This document shows positions 17,063 through 27,034 of a stretch of DNA of 64,000 bases, in pieces (the stretch's first letter is position 1; the number at the start of each line of letters is the position of its first letter). The notes under the pieces were generated by a model. It was not told where the DNA came from. It saw only the letters and a program-made list of their open reading frames with translations, and did not search any database. The stretch comes from CAISIP01 sp038326025 (GTDB lineage: Bacteria; Pseudomonadota; Gammaproteobacteria; Burkholderiales; Burkholderiaceae_C). The translations under genes and the position numbers were made by a program. The DNA lies in the NCBI GenBank assembly GCA_038326025.1, contig JBBQJP010000003.1:62001-126000 (forward strand), given 5' to 3'.

Positions 17063-17926
17063 ATGATTCGGACCCGGAGTCCGATCATGCTGCAAACCCC
17101 CGAACTTTTCCGTCCCCTGCTCGTTGCGCAGGAGCACCCCACCCCGATCAATCTGGTCTTTTGCGGCGACATGCTGCTGGTGCGTGAGTCCGATCTGGAC
17201 CCGCATCTGGATCTGAATCTGCACGCACTGCCGCCAACCTCACAGTTCATTCCGGTGGGTGTCCTGGGCGAGCGCTACTTTCGTGTCACCTGGGTCACAC
17301 CCGGGAGCGATGCCTGGCCCGGACACACGTTCCGCAAGTTGCGCTCGCTGTTCGGCGCGCTGGACGAGGCCTTGCTGGCGATTGCCGGTCGCGCATTCCA
17401 GATTGTCGAGTGGGCACGCACCCATCGTTTTTGTGGTGCCTGCGGTGCGCCGACGCAACTCATTGCCGGCGAGCGCTGCATGCGGTGTATCGCCTGCCAA
17501 CACATGGCCTACCCGCGCATTTCGCCGGCCATGATGGTATTGATCCAGCGTGGTGATGCCATTTTGCTGGCGCGCCACCTGAACTCTCCGTCCGGATATT
17601 TCACGGCACTGGCCGGTTTTCTCGAAGCCGGCGAGTCGATTGAAGACGCGATCCATCGCGAAGTACAGGAAGAAGTGGGTCTGCGGGTGCGTGACCTTAC
17701 CTACTTCGGCAGCCAGCCTTGGCCGTTTCCGCATTCGCTGATGATCGCGTTTACGGCGCAGTATGTCAGCGGCGACATCGTGGTCGACGGCTCGGAAATC
17801 GCCGAGGCGCGTTGGTTCGGCCCGCAAGACCCGCTGCCACCCACGCCGCCGCTGGGACTGTCCATCGCCGGCCATCTGATCCATGCCCACCTTCCGCACC
17901 CGGACAACGCGGCCGCCGCTGCCTGA
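17063..17926 (+). CDS. nudC: NAD(+)/NADH diphosphatase NudC
   Basis: A 287-residue Nudix hydrolase that cleaves NADH/NAD and, in E. coli, removes NAD caps from RNA. Order of parts: a variable N-terminal domain, a zinc ribbon with four Cys (FCGACG then CMRCIAC, about residues 122-150), and the Nudix domain with the full GX5EX7REX2EEXGL box beginning GFLEAGE. The downstream SQPWPFPHSLM motif is specific to NudC and marks NADH preference. Start 17063 has AAGGGG ten bases ahead; ATG 17087 (MLQTPELF) is an alternative. It converges on livF with about 80 bases between. Confidence 0.95.
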   Translation: MIRTRSPIMLQTPELFRPLLVAQEHPTPINLVFCGDMLLVRESDLDPHLDLNLHALPPTSQFIPVGVLGERYFRVTWVTPGSDAWPGHTFRKLRSLFGALDEALLAIAGRAFQIVEWARTHRFCGACGAPTQLIAGERCMRCIACQHMAYPRISPAMMVLIQRGDAILLARHLNSPSGYFTALAGFLEAGESIEDAIHREVQEEVGLRVRDLTYFGSQPWPFPHSLMIAFTAQYVSGDIVVDGSEIAEARWFGPQDPLPPTPPLGLSIAGHLIHAHLPHPDNAAAAA

Positions 17927-18006
17927 TTGCTGCAACCGGACGATCGCTCGCGCGGAAATTCACGACAGGCGGCATCAAGCACCGCATCGTCGGTCGGGAC
18001 TAAAGA

Positions 18007-18723
<717 letters not shown>

Positions 18724-18724
18724 G

Positions 18725-19495
18725 TCAGTGTCCCCCCGTTCCGAGATAGGCTTCGATGACCTTCTCGTCCTTCTGCACTTCCGCGGGCCGGCCCTCCGCG
18801 ATCTGTTTGCCGTAATCGAGCACGGTCACGCGGTCGCACAGACCCATGACCAGCTTGACGTCGTGTTCGATCAACAAGATGGTGCGCTTGTCGTTGCGGA
18901 TCTGGTCGATCAGCTCGCGCAATTGAACTTTTTCCGTCGCGTTCATGCCGGCAGCCGGCTCGTCCAGTGCGATGAGTTGCGGATCGGTCGCCAACGCGCG
19001 CGCGATCTCCAATCTGCGCTGGTCGCCATAACTGAGCGTGCGTGCCTTGTAGTCGGCCAGCTTGCCAATGCCGACGTATTCAAGCAGTTCCTGCGCTCGC
19101 TCTGCGATTTCTTTCTCTTCCTTGCGAAAACTCGCGGTACGAAACATCGCGCCGATCATGCCCGAGTGGGTCCGGATGTGGCGCCCCACCATGACGTTTT
19201 CCAGTGCCGTCATTTCTGCAAACAGTCGGATGTTCTGGAACGTACGTGCGATACCGGCCTTGGCCACCTCATGCACTGCCGACGGTTTGTACGGTTTGCC
19301 GGCCAGTTCGAACGTGCCGCTGTCAGGCGTGTACAGGCCGGTAATCACATTGAAGAACGTGGTCTTGCCCGCCCCGTTGGGGCCGATCAAGCCGTAGACC
19401 TGACCACGGGTGATCGTGATGCCCACATCACTGAGTGCCTGCAGGCCACCAAATCGCTTGGAAATGCCTGCGACCTTGAAAATCGTGTCTGTCAT
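18725..19495 (-). CDS. livG: branched-chain amino acid ABC transporter ATPase LivG
   Basis: A 256-residue ATPase of the same importer. It shows Walker A GPNGAGKTT, an LSYGDQRRLEIARAL signature (the LivG form of LSGGQ) and Walker B IALDEPAAGMN, plus the family segment GIARTFQNIRLF. LivG differs from LivF by a longer insert between Walker A and the signature (here about 120-140, RHIRTHSGMIGAMF onward). It sits 10 bases after livM and one base before livF on the minus strand. Both ATPases should assemble as a heterodimer under LivH and LivM. Confidence 0.96.
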   Translation of the reverse strand: MTDTIFKVAGISKRFGGLQALSDVGITITRGQVYGLIGPNGAGKTTFFNVITGLYTPDSGTFELAGKPYKPSAVHEVAKAGIARTFQNIRLFAEMTALENVMVGRHIRTHSGMIGAMFRTASFRKEEKEIAERAQELLEYVGIGKLADYKARTLSYGDQRRLEIARALATDPQLIALDEPAAGMNATEKVQLRELIDQIRNDKRTILLIEHDVKLVMGLCDRVTVLDYGKQIAEGRPAEVQKDEKVIEAYLGTGGH

Positions 19496-19505
19496 TGCAT
19501 TGCCC

Positions 19506-20585
19506 TTAATTGTTCGCCTGCAGCGACTTGCCGTGGTCAGGGCTGGGCCACAATCCGCGCGGACGCATCAACATGATGGTGATCATCGCCAGGGCAATCA
19601 GCAATTGGCGCAGGATGGATGCGTCGAGTCGACCACCGGTGAATGCCTGCAGCGGACTGGCCACATAACGCAACACTTCTGGCAGGGCCGCCAGCAGGAC
19701 CGCGCCGAGCACGACACCAGGCAAGTGGCCGAGCCCGCCAAGCACCACCATCGATACGATCATCACCGACTCCATCAGCGTGAACGACTCGGGCGAGACG
19801 AAGCCCTGGAACGATGCAAACAACGCGCCACTGACGCCGCCAAACGAGGCGCCCATGCCAAACGCGAGCAATTTCAGGTTGCGGGTATTGATGCCCATGG
19901 CCTTGGCCGCGGTCTCATCTTCGCGGATCGCCATCCAGGCCCGGCCCACACGGGACAAGGCCAGCCGATGGCTCAAAATGATGCTGAGAACGACCAGGCT
20001 CAGGAACAGGTAGTAGTACATCGTCACCGATGACAACTCGTAACTGCCGATCATCAGCGGCTGCGCCAGGTCAACACCAAAAATCCGGAACGCATCGATG
20101 CCGCTGATGCCCTTGGGACCATTGGTAATGTTCACCGGATGGTCCAGATTGTTCAGGAACACACGAATGATTTCGCCGAAACCCAACGTCACGATCGCCA
20201 GGTAGTCGCCGCGCAGCTTCAAGGTAGGCGCACCGAGCAGCATGCCGAAGAATGCCGCCACCCCGGCGGCCAGCGGAATCACCACCAGGATCGGCACATG
20301 GACGCCATTCGGATACAAGGCTCCGATCCATGCGAAGGTCTGCGACAGATGCGGCGAGGCCAGCAAGGCATAAAGGTAGGCCCCCACGGCAAAAAACGCC
20401 ACGTAACCGAGGTCAAGCAAACCGGCGTAACCAACGACGATGTTCAGACCGATGGCCAGCAGCACGTACAGCAGCGCGGTGTCCGCAATGCGCACCCAGG
20501 CGTTGCCGAAGATGCCCAGCACCAAGGGCAAACCGATCAGCGCCACGCCAGCCAGGAAATACAGGATCCACTTGTTGAATTTCAT
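19506..20585 (-). CDS. livM: branched-chain amino acid ABC transporter permease LivM
   Basis: A 359-residue inner-membrane permease. About nine or ten hydrophobic segments, the LivM signature LLDLGYVAFFAVGAYLYALL and the cytoplasmic EAA-like loop SRVGRAWMAIREDETAAKAM are present. The start at 20585 is chosen because GAGGAG lies at proper spacing; an in-frame upstream ATG at 20621 would add 12 polar residues and overlap livH. It follows livH by ten bases and precedes livG by ten, a standard livHMGF order. Confidence 0.95.
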   Translation of the reverse strand: MKFNKWILYFLAGVALIGLPLVLGIFGNAWVRIADTALLYVLLAIGLNIVVGYAGLLDLGYVAFFAVGAYLYALLASPHLSQTFAWIGALYPNGVHVPILVVIPLAAGVAAFFGMLLGAPTLKLRGDYLAIVTLGFGEIIRVFLNNLDHPVNITNGPKGISGIDAFRIFGVDLAQPLMIGSYELSSVTMYYYLFLSLVVLSIILSHRLALSRVGRAWMAIREDETAAKAMGINTRNLKLLAFGMGASFGGVSGALFASFQGFVSPESFTLMESVMIVSMVVLGGLGHLPGVVLGAVLLAALPEVLRYVASPLQAFTGGRLDASILRQLLIALAMITIMLMRPRGLWPSPDHGKSLQANN

Positions 20586-20595
20586 CTTGTACTCC

Positions 20596-21525
20596 TCAGG
20601 CTCGATCTGCGACGCGTTCACCCAGCAGACCAGACGGCCGCAAGGTCAGGATCACGATCAGCACCACGAAGGCAAAAATTTCAGAGTAGTGACTACCCAG
20701 AACGCCGCCGGTCAGGACACCGATATAACCGGATCCCAGCGCCTCGATCACTCCCAGCAGCACACCACCGACGACCGCCCCTGCCAGGTTGCCGATACCG
20801 CCAAACACCGCAGCCGTGAAGGCCTTGAGCCCGGGCAGGAAGCCCATCGCGTGTTGCACCGTACCGTATTTCATGCCCAGCATGATGCCGGCGATCGCCG
20901 CCAGCACGGCGCCGATCACAAAGGTGGCTGAGATCACCACATCGGGCTTGACACCCATCAGACCGGCCACCCGCGGGTTCTCTGCCGTGGCACGCATTGC
21001 GCGGCCAAGTGAGGTGTAGTTGACGAGCCAGACGAGTGCCACCAGCAGCACGACGGTGAGCGACAGGATCAGCAGGTCGGTCGGCGATATCACCGCACCA
21101 CCGATCTCGTACGGCGTTACCGGCAACAGGCTCGGGAACGGTTTGGGATTGGGCTTCCAGATGATCATGGCCACCGTCTGCAGCAGCAACGACATGCCGA
21201 TGGCGGTGATCAGCGGCGCGAGACGCGGCGAATTACGCAGCGGTCGGTAGGCTACCTTCTCGATCGTGAAGTTCAGTAGCGCTGCCAGCGTACATGCCAC
21301 CGTGGCGGCGATGATCAGCACCAGCCAGCCCGGCATGCCAGGGAATGCGGGTTGCAACAGGCCCGCCACTGTCCAGGCGATCAACGCACCGAACATGAGT
21401 ACTTCACCGTGGGCAAAATTGATTAGCTGGATGATGCCGTACACCATCGTGTATCCCAGTGCGACCAGCGCATACACGCTGCCCAGCACCAGGCCATTGA
21501 TCATCTGCTGGAGAAAAATGTCCAT
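20596..21525 (-). CDS. livH: branched-chain amino acid ABC transporter permease LivH
   Basis: First gene of the operon on the minus strand, 309 residues with about eight membrane helices. The motif GLVLGSVYALVALGYTMVYG at the N terminus and TSLGRAMRATAENPRVAGLM (cytoplasmic coupling loop) identify LivH. It pairs with LivM to form the pore. The 237 bases upstream (21526-21762, between livH and the end of rarA) should contain its promoter on the minus strand, but I see no hexamers I would defend. A binding-protein gene, usually first in such operons, is absent here. Confidence 0.96.
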   Translation of the reverse strand: MDIFLQQMINGLVLGSVYALVALGYTMVYGIIQLINFAHGEVLMFGALIAWTVAGLLQPAFPGMPGWLVLIIAATVACTLAALLNFTIEKVAYRPLRNSPRLAPLITAIGMSLLLQTVAMIIWKPNPKPFPSLLPVTPYEIGGAVISPTDLLILSLTVVLLVALVWLVNYTSLGRAMRATAENPRVAGLMGVKPDVVISATFVIGAVLAAIAGIMLGMKYGTVQHAMGFLPGLKAFTAAVFGGIGNLAGAVVGGVLLGVIEALGSGYIGVLTGGVLGSHYSEIFAFVVLIVILTLRPSGLLGERVADRA

Positions 21526-21762
21526 GAATGGATGCTCCGGTGTTTTTGAAGTTATGTCGTGGTTGAAGATCGCGCTTGTGGCGCCACGTTCACCTCAGCA
21601 AGAACCGAACCAATAGGAGGGGCGATTCCAAAGGTATCCCGACCGCGACCATTCTACTGACGCTATCCGCCCCGAAAGCAGCCCGGCCGACCGGGTTTAC
21701 CCTTGCGCAGACCGCGGTAGATTAACAGCCAAACGACATTTGAACCGCACGAGAATGACCGG

Positions 21763-23067
21763 TCAGCGTTTGCGTGCGACCTCGTCGAGCTGGCGCAAAT
21801 GCGCCAGTTTGTCCGCTATGCGCGACTCGATACCGCGCGGCACGGGCCGGTACCACAGGGGCTCGGCCATGCCCTGCGGCAGATAAGTGACACCTGCCGC
21901 ATAGGCCTCGGGTTCATCATGCGCATAGCGGTATTCGCTGCCATGGCCCAACTCCTTCATCAGCGCGGTCGGTGCGTTGCGCAGATGCACTGGCACCTCG
22001 CGCGACTTGTCCTTCTTGATGAAGGCGCGCGCCTGGTTGTAAGCCATATAACCGGCGTTGCTCTTGGGCGCCACCGACAGGTAGATCACGGCCTGGGCCA
22101 GCGCCAGTTCACCCTCTGGCGACCCCAGGCGTTCGAACGTGGCGGCTGCGTCATTGGCGATCTGCAGTGCACGGGGGTCGGCCAGGCCGATGTCTTCCCA
22201 CGCCATGCGCACGATACGCCGCGACAGGTACCGCGCATCCGCACCACCATCGAGCATGCGACAGAACCAATACAGGGCCGCGTCAGGACTGGAGCCTCGC
22301 ACCGATTTGTGCAAGGCCGAAATCTGATCGTAGAAGTTGTCTCCACCCTTGTCGAAGCGACGCGCATTGAGCGTGAGGGCTTTTTCCAGGAACGCCCCGT
22401 CGACCCGTTCCACGCCACTGGCCCGCGCCGCAGTGTCGGTCTGTTCAAGCAGGTTCAACAGGCGCCTGGCATCACCATCGGCGTATCCGACCAGGGTGTA
22501 CATGGCGGCATCATCAAGTTGCAGATTTGGCAATTGCTCGGCCAAAGCACGTTGCGCCAATTGCACCAATTCGTCTTCGGTCAGCCCCTGCAGCACATAC
22601 ACCTGGGCCCGTGACAGCAGCGCCGAGTTGACTTCAAAAGACGGGTTCTCTGTGGTGGCCCCGATGAAGGTAACCAGACCAGACTCGACAAATGGCAACA
22701 GGCCATCCTGCTGGCTCTTGTTAAAGCGATGAATCTCGTCGACGAACAGGATGGTCTTGCGACCCTGCGCCAGGTTGTGCTCCGCCTGCTCCATTGCGGC
22801 GCGGATTTCCTTGACGCCCGAAAACACCGCTGACAAAGCAATGAACGCGTAGCCAAAGGAACTGGCCGTCAAGCGCGCCAATGTGGTCTTGCCGACACCG
22901 GGTGGCCCCCACAGAATCATCGAATGGGGTTTGCCGGACTCGAATGCCAGCCGCAAGGGCCGGCCTTCACCAATCAAATGCGACTGGCCGATCACCTTAT
23001 CAAGCGAGTCGGGGCGCAAGGTCTCGGCCAATGGGGCCGACGGAGCGGACTGGAACAGTTCAGCCAT
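21763..23067 (-). CDS. rarA: replication-associated recombination protein RarA (MgsA)
   Basis: A 434-residue AAA+ ATPase related to clamp-loader subunits and to eukaryotic WRNIP1/Mgs1. It acts at stalled replication forks, with SSB. Walker A GPPGVGKTTLAR, Walker B LFVDEIHRFNKSQQD, sensor 1 FIGATTENPSFE and the C-terminal tetramerisation region (LHKSVRGSSPDAALYW; RMAWEDIGLADP) are all complete. The start at 23067 (MAELFQSAP) is preferred; an ATG five codons earlier is also in frame. It follows lolA by 55 bases, the usual ftsK-lolA-rarA order of beta- and gammaproteobacteria. Confidence 0.96.
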   Translation of the reverse strand: MAELFQSAPSAPLAETLRPDSLDKVIGQSHLIGEGRPLRLAFESGKPHSMILWGPPGVGKTTLARLTASSFGYAFIALSAVFSGVKEIRAAMEQAEHNLAQGRKTILFVDEIHRFNKSQQDGLLPFVESGLVTFIGATTENPSFEVNSALLSRAQVYVLQGLTEDELVQLAQRALAEQLPNLQLDDAAMYTLVGYADGDARRLLNLLEQTDTAARASGVERVDGAFLEKALTLNARRFDKGGDNFYDQISALHKSVRGSSPDAALYWFCRMLDGGADARYLSRRIVRMAWEDIGLADPRALQIANDAAATFERLGSPEGELALAQAVIYLSVAPKSNAGYMAYNQARAFIKKDKSREVPVHLRNAPTALMKELGHGSEYRYAHDEPEAYAAGVTYLPQGMAEPLWYRPVPRGIESRIADKLAHLRQLDEVARKR

Positions 23068-23122
23068 GCAGATATGCGGCACATGGGCCGCGCAGCGGAT
23101 GGCAGTTCACATCAAGTCCCAC

Positions 23123-23773
23123 TCATTGGCGAATCACATCGGCACCAGCCGGCGGCTTGAACTGGAACTGATCGGCGGCCAGTGCGGGATTCACGTCAAC
23201 TTGCGCAAAACGCAATTCCGAGCGCTGACCGAAGCTGTCAAGAATGTCGAGTGCTGCCAGCGTGGGCGCGCCATCGGCCACGCGAAAGCCGACGCGCACC
23301 GACTGAAGCTGACCGTCCTTGGCCTTGGGTGTGGCCAGTACCCACTGTAGACCGTCCTTGTCTGGCTCACCCTTGAGCACATAGGCGTTGCGCAATGAAG
23401 TCAGATCCGGCGCTGAGGCAATCAGCGCAGCCGGCGTGGATCCCAGGACCTGCGCCTGCTTGCGCGCTGTGGCCTGATTCAGATCGGCGTCAAACATCCA
23501 CAAGGTGTTTCCATCGGCGACGATGGTCTGCAAAAACGGCTTGCGGTATTCGAAACGAAAACGGTCCGGGCGCGAAAAGGAAAAACTGCCGCTGGATGTA
23601 CGGGTCCGGGCAACCTCGCCGGCGCGGGTGGGCGCCGACACCACCTGGGTGAATTCGGCCCGGCCGGATTTCACCTCCTTGACGAAACGCTCCAGGCTGT
23701 CCAGGCCGTCGGCCGACACCAACGTGTTGCCCAACGACAGGACTACGCCCGCAACAAATATGTGCAACTTCAT
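23123..23773 (-). CDS. lolA: outer-membrane lipoprotein carrier protein LolA
   Basis: A 216-residue periplasmic chaperone that takes lipoproteins from the LolCDE complex and hands them to LolB. Residues 1-21 (MKLHIFVAGVVLSLGNTLVS, A) form a signal peptide. The mature part has the LolA core: FTQVVSAPT, SGSFSFSRPDRFRFEYRKPF, TIVADGNTLWMFDADLNQAT. The ATG overlaps the ftsK stop by four bases (ATGA), so translation is coupled to ftsK. The inner-membrane partners LolC/E and LolD are encoded near 60-62 kb in this same window. Confidence 0.95.
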   Translation of the reverse strand: MKLHIFVAGVVLSLGNTLVSADGLDSLERFVKEVKSGRAEFTQVVSAPTRAGEVARTRTSSGSFSFSRPDRFRFEYRKPFLQTIVADGNTLWMFDADLNQATARKQAQVLGSTPAALIASAPDLTSLRNAYVLKGEPDKDGLQWVLATPKAKDGQLQSVRVGFRVADGAPTLAALDILDSFGQRSELRFAQVDVNPALAADQFQFKPPAGADVIRQ

Positions 23774-26118
23774 GACTCCGCCCTCGTCGGCACCAGGATC
23801 TCGCGCTGGCCGCTGCCGCTCATCGCGCTGACCAGGCCCGCCTTCTCCATGTCCTCGACCAGCCGGGCCGCGCGGTTGTAGCCGATTTTCAGGTGGCGCT
23901 GCACCAAAGAAATACTGGCCTTGCGATTCTTGAGAACGACTTCGACTGCCTGGTCGTACATCGGGTCCTTCTCGCCACCGTTGCCCGGCTCGCCCACGCC
24001 GTCAGACTCGCCGTCGACTGTGCCGCCTTCGAGCACGCCTTCGATGTAATTGGGCGCGCCCTGCGACTTGAGATAGTTGACAACGCGATGCACCTCTTCG
24101 TCGCTGACAAAGGCGCCATGCACACGGATCGGCAATCCGGTACCGCTGGGCAGGTACAACATGTCGCCCATACCCAGCAGGGCCTCCGCGCCCATCTGGT
24201 CCAGGATGGTCCGACTGTCGATCTTGCTGCTGACCTGAAACGCAATGCGGGTTGGAATATTGGCCTTGATCAGCCCGGTGATCACATCCACGCTGGGGCG
24301 CTGGGTGGCAAGGATCAGGTGAATGCCGGCAGCGCGCGCCTTTTGCGCCAAGCGGGCGATCAGTTCCTCAATCTTCTTGCCCACCACCATCATCAGGTCG
24401 GCCAACTCGTCGATCACGACCACGATATGGGGCAGACGGTCGAGCGGTTCCGGCTCCTCGGGCGTGAGGCTGAACGGATTGGGGATCAGTTCGCCACGGG
24501 CCTTGGCCTCGTCCATCTTGGTGTTGTAGCCGGCCAGGTTGCGCACCCCCATCTTGCTCAGGAGTTTGTAGCGGCGCTCCATCTCGGCCACACACCAGGT
24601 CAGGCCATGGGCGGCCTGGCGCATGTCGGTCACGACCGGTGCAAGCAGATGCGGTATTCCTTCGTAGACCGACATCTCCAGCATCTTGGGGTCAATCATC
24701 AGCAGCCGCACGTCGCGCGCATCGGCCTTGTACAAGAGGCTCAGAATCATCGCGTTGATACCCACCGACTTGCCCGAGCCGGTGGTTCCCGCCACCAGTA
24801 CGTGAGGCATCTTGGCCAGGTCGACGACGATCGGATTGCCGACAATGTCCTTTCCCAGACCCATGGTCAGCATGGACTTGGCTTCGTTGTACACCCGCGA
24901 ACCCAGAATCTCCGACAAACGGATGGACTGGCGCTTGGCGTTGGGCAACTCCAGCGCCATGTAGTTCTTGCCCGGAATCGTCTCCACCACCCGGATCGAC
25001 ACCAAACTCAGGCTGCGCGCCAGGTCCTTGGCCAGACCGACGATCTGCGATCCCTTGACGCCCACCGCCGGCTCGATCTCGTAGCGCGTGATAACGGGGC
25101 CGGGCAAGGCGAGAACGACCCAGACCTCGACACCGAAATCCTTGAGCTTCTTCTCGATCATCCGGCTGGTCATGTCGAGCATCTCGGGCGACACGGTTTC
25201 CTGCCGTGCCTGCGCGGTGTCGAGCAGATCTACCTGCGGCAACTTGCTGTCGAGCATTTCGGCAAACAGCGGTTTCTGGCGCTCCTTGGCCACCCGATCA
25301 CTTTTGGGAACCTCTAGCACAACCGGCTCAACTTGTATCGGAACCTGATGGTGTTCGCGGCTTTCGACCCGTTCTCCGGTCACCACCTCTTCACGTTCGC
25401 GGGCCGCGCGTTGGCCCACGGCCTTGTCCTGCACCACTTCGCGCTTCTTGCGACTGGCCTCGATACGGGTGTGCACGGCGGCGCCAATGCGTTCGGCCAC
25501 GGTGCCCCAGGAAAAGCGAAACGCCAGCGCTGCACCGACCAGGCCAATCAGGATGGCCACCAGGCCGGAGCCGGCAAAACCGAGCCAGCGCAGTGCCAGG
25601 GGTCCGAGCATGGTGCCCAGGGCGCCGCCGCTGGCATCCGGCAAGCGCGCTTCAAAGCTGTACATCCGCGTCCACTCCAGCATGCAACTGGCGGCCAGCA
25701 GCAGGGCGAGGCCCAACCAGAATGTGCCACGGCGATTCAACCAGGGATGGCGATCAGCCGAGGCATCGTCGGCCGACGTGGCCTGGGTGCCGTGGCGCAG
25801 CCAGGCCGCCAGACCGGACAACCAGGCGCGCAGGCCGATGGCCACCACCCACCAGACAGAGAAACCGAATAGGTAGTAACTTGCATCGGCCAGCCACGCC
25901 CCCAGACGCCCGGCGCGATTGGCCAGCGCCACGCCATGTCCGGACGTCGACCAGGCGGCGTCCTGGGGCGAATAGCTGAGCAGTGCCAGCAACCAGAAGC
26001 CCAGCACCAGCACACCGGCGAGCAAGGCCAGTTCAACCGCAAAGCGGCCCAATCCGGAAGGGGGGGAGCCCGGGCCGGTCGCCCGGGACGAGGTCAGGGT
26101 ATCAAGAGAATAAGTCAT
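23770..26118 (-). CDS. ftsK: DNA translocase FtsK
   Basis: A 782-residue septal DNA pump that clears and sorts chromosome termini and activates XerCD. Parts in order: four membrane helices (about 28-50, 80-100, 132-148, 180-200), a short charged linker (205-285), the alpha/beta motor with Walker A GTTGSGKS (444-451) and Walker B VVIDELADLMM, and the winged-helix gamma domain (about 715-775, SISLVQRHLKIGYNRAARLV) that reads KOPS sites. The linker is much shorter than in E. coli, as is common outside enterobacteria. A Crp-family gene lies just upstream on the same strand, 64 bases away. Confidence 0.97.
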   Translation of the reverse strand: MTYSLDTLTSSRATGPGSPPSGLGRFAVELALLAGVLVLGFWLLALLSYSPQDAAWSTSGHGVALANRAGRLGAWLADASYYLFGFSVWWVVAIGLRAWLSGLAAWLRHGTQATSADDASADRHPWLNRRGTFWLGLALLLAASCMLEWTRMYSFEARLPDASGGALGTMLGPLALRWLGFAGSGLVAILIGLVGAALAFRFSWGTVAERIGAAVHTRIEASRKKREVVQDKAVGQRAAREREEVVTGERVESREHHQVPIQVEPVVLEVPKSDRVAKERQKPLFAEMLDSKLPQVDLLDTAQARQETVSPEMLDMTSRMIEKKLKDFGVEVWVVLALPGPVITRYEIEPAVGVKGSQIVGLAKDLARSLSLVSIRVVETIPGKNYMALELPNAKRQSIRLSEILGSRVYNEAKSMLTMGLGKDIVGNPIVVDLAKMPHVLVAGTTGSGKSVGINAMILSLLYKADARDVRLLMIDPKMLEMSVYEGIPHLLAPVVTDMRQAAHGLTWCVAEMERRYKLLSKMGVRNLAGYNTKMDEAKARGELIPNPFSLTPEEPEPLDRLPHIVVVIDELADLMMVVGKKIEELIARLAQKARAAGIHLILATQRPSVDVITGLIKANIPTRIAFQVSSKIDSRTILDQMGAEALLGMGDMLYLPSGTGLPIRVHGAFVSDEEVHRVVNYLKSQGAPNYIEGVLEGGTVDGESDGVGEPGNGGEKDPMYDQAVEVVLKNRKASISLVQRHLKIGYNRAARLVEDMEKAGLVSAMSGSGQREILVPTRAES

Positions 26119-26182
26119 GCAAACGCCATTTGCCGTGAGCTTACCCCAAGCGCAGATCGGCTTGCACCGGCATCAGAGGGTC

Positions 26183-26857
26183 TCAGCGTGGCTTGAAACG
26201 TCGATCCTTGACCAGCAGACTGCCGTCCTCGCGCGTCTCGATGAAGCCCTGCTCCTCGAAATCCTTCATCACACGGCTGACCATTTCACGCGATGCACCC
26301 ACCATCTTGGCGATGTCCTGGCGGGAGATCTTGTCGCGGATCAGGCGCACGTTGTTTTCATCAGCTGGAGCGGCTTCCATCAGAACGGCCGCGACCCGGC
26401 CATACACATTCATCAGCGCCAGCGACTCGATCTTGCGGTCAGCACTGCGCAGGCGCGACACCAGACCCCGCATCACGGCGCTGACGGTAGACGTGTTCTC
26501 CAGCAGGCAGCGCGTGAATTCGGCGCCATTGAGCACCAGCGCATCCGTCTGGACCTCGGCTTCGACTGATGCCGAATGCGGCTCATGGTCGATCAGGCTC
26601 ATTTCGCCCACATAGTCACCCGGATGCATGGTGGCCAGGATGACCTCGCGATCGCGGTGATCGGTGACCACCACCCGGGCTCGGCCGGCCAGGATAATGA
26701 ACAAAGATTCACAATTTTTTCCCTGTTCGACAAGGAATTCGCCTCGCTTGAAGCGCCGCTTCGCCACAGCCCCGGCCAGCAGTTCCGCCTGGGCAGGGGT
26801 CAGCATGGCAAACAGCGGGACACGTCGTATCAGATCCAAATTGCTCAACATCGACAT
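26183..26857 (-). CDS. Crp/Fnr-family transcriptional regulator
   Basis: A 224-residue regulator. The N-terminal cyclic-nucleotide-binding fold (about 12-125) contains GDYVGEMSLIDHEPHSASVE; in CRP the position of the His in PHSAS is the Arg that holds the cAMP phosphate, so cAMP binding as in CRP is doubtful. There are no FNR-type N-terminal cysteines for an iron-sulphur cluster. The C-terminal Crp-type helix-turn-helix is complete (ISRQDIAKMVGASREMVSRV). It is divergent from trxB over 177 bases that contain an inverted repeat, and lies between trxB and ftsK, the position of a conserved regulator gene in related genomes. Ligand and targets are unknown. Confidence 0.92.
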   Translation of the reverse strand: MSMLSNLDLIRRVPLFAMLTPAQAELLAGAVAKRRFKRGEFLVEQGKNCESLFIILAGRARVVVTDHRDREVILATMHPGDYVGEMSLIDHEPHSASVEAEVQTDALVLNGAEFTRCLLENTSTVSAVMRGLVSRLRSADRKIESLALMNVYGRVAAVLMEAAPADENNVRLIRDKISRQDIAKMVGASREMVSRVMKDFEEQGFIETREDGSLLVKDRRFKPR

Positions 26858-26937
26858 CCGGGGTTCCTCAAGGGTATGGGCCGCTTCCTACAATCGGGGC
26901 TGGCGATAACGAACCTTTGTGTATTTGGCGCCTTTGT

Positions 26938-26953
26938 TCACATCATATTGTGA
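26938..26953. promoter_or_regulatory. inverted repeat in the regulator-trxB divergent region
   Basis: TCACA and TGTGA arms flank a six-base AT-rich spacer (TCATAT), a 16-bp operator-like palindrome. It lies 80 bases ahead of the Crp-family gene and 81 bases ahead of trxB. The arm sequence is that of a CRP half-site but in the reverse arrangement, so it is a candidate autoregulatory site only by position and symmetry. Confidence 0.35.
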
Positions 26954-27034
26954 GCGATTCCATCGCTTGCGGGTTCAAGGGGTCGTCGGCAAAACCCCAC
27001 ACCGTCTTTGACGCACTCAACCATTCTGCTCACC

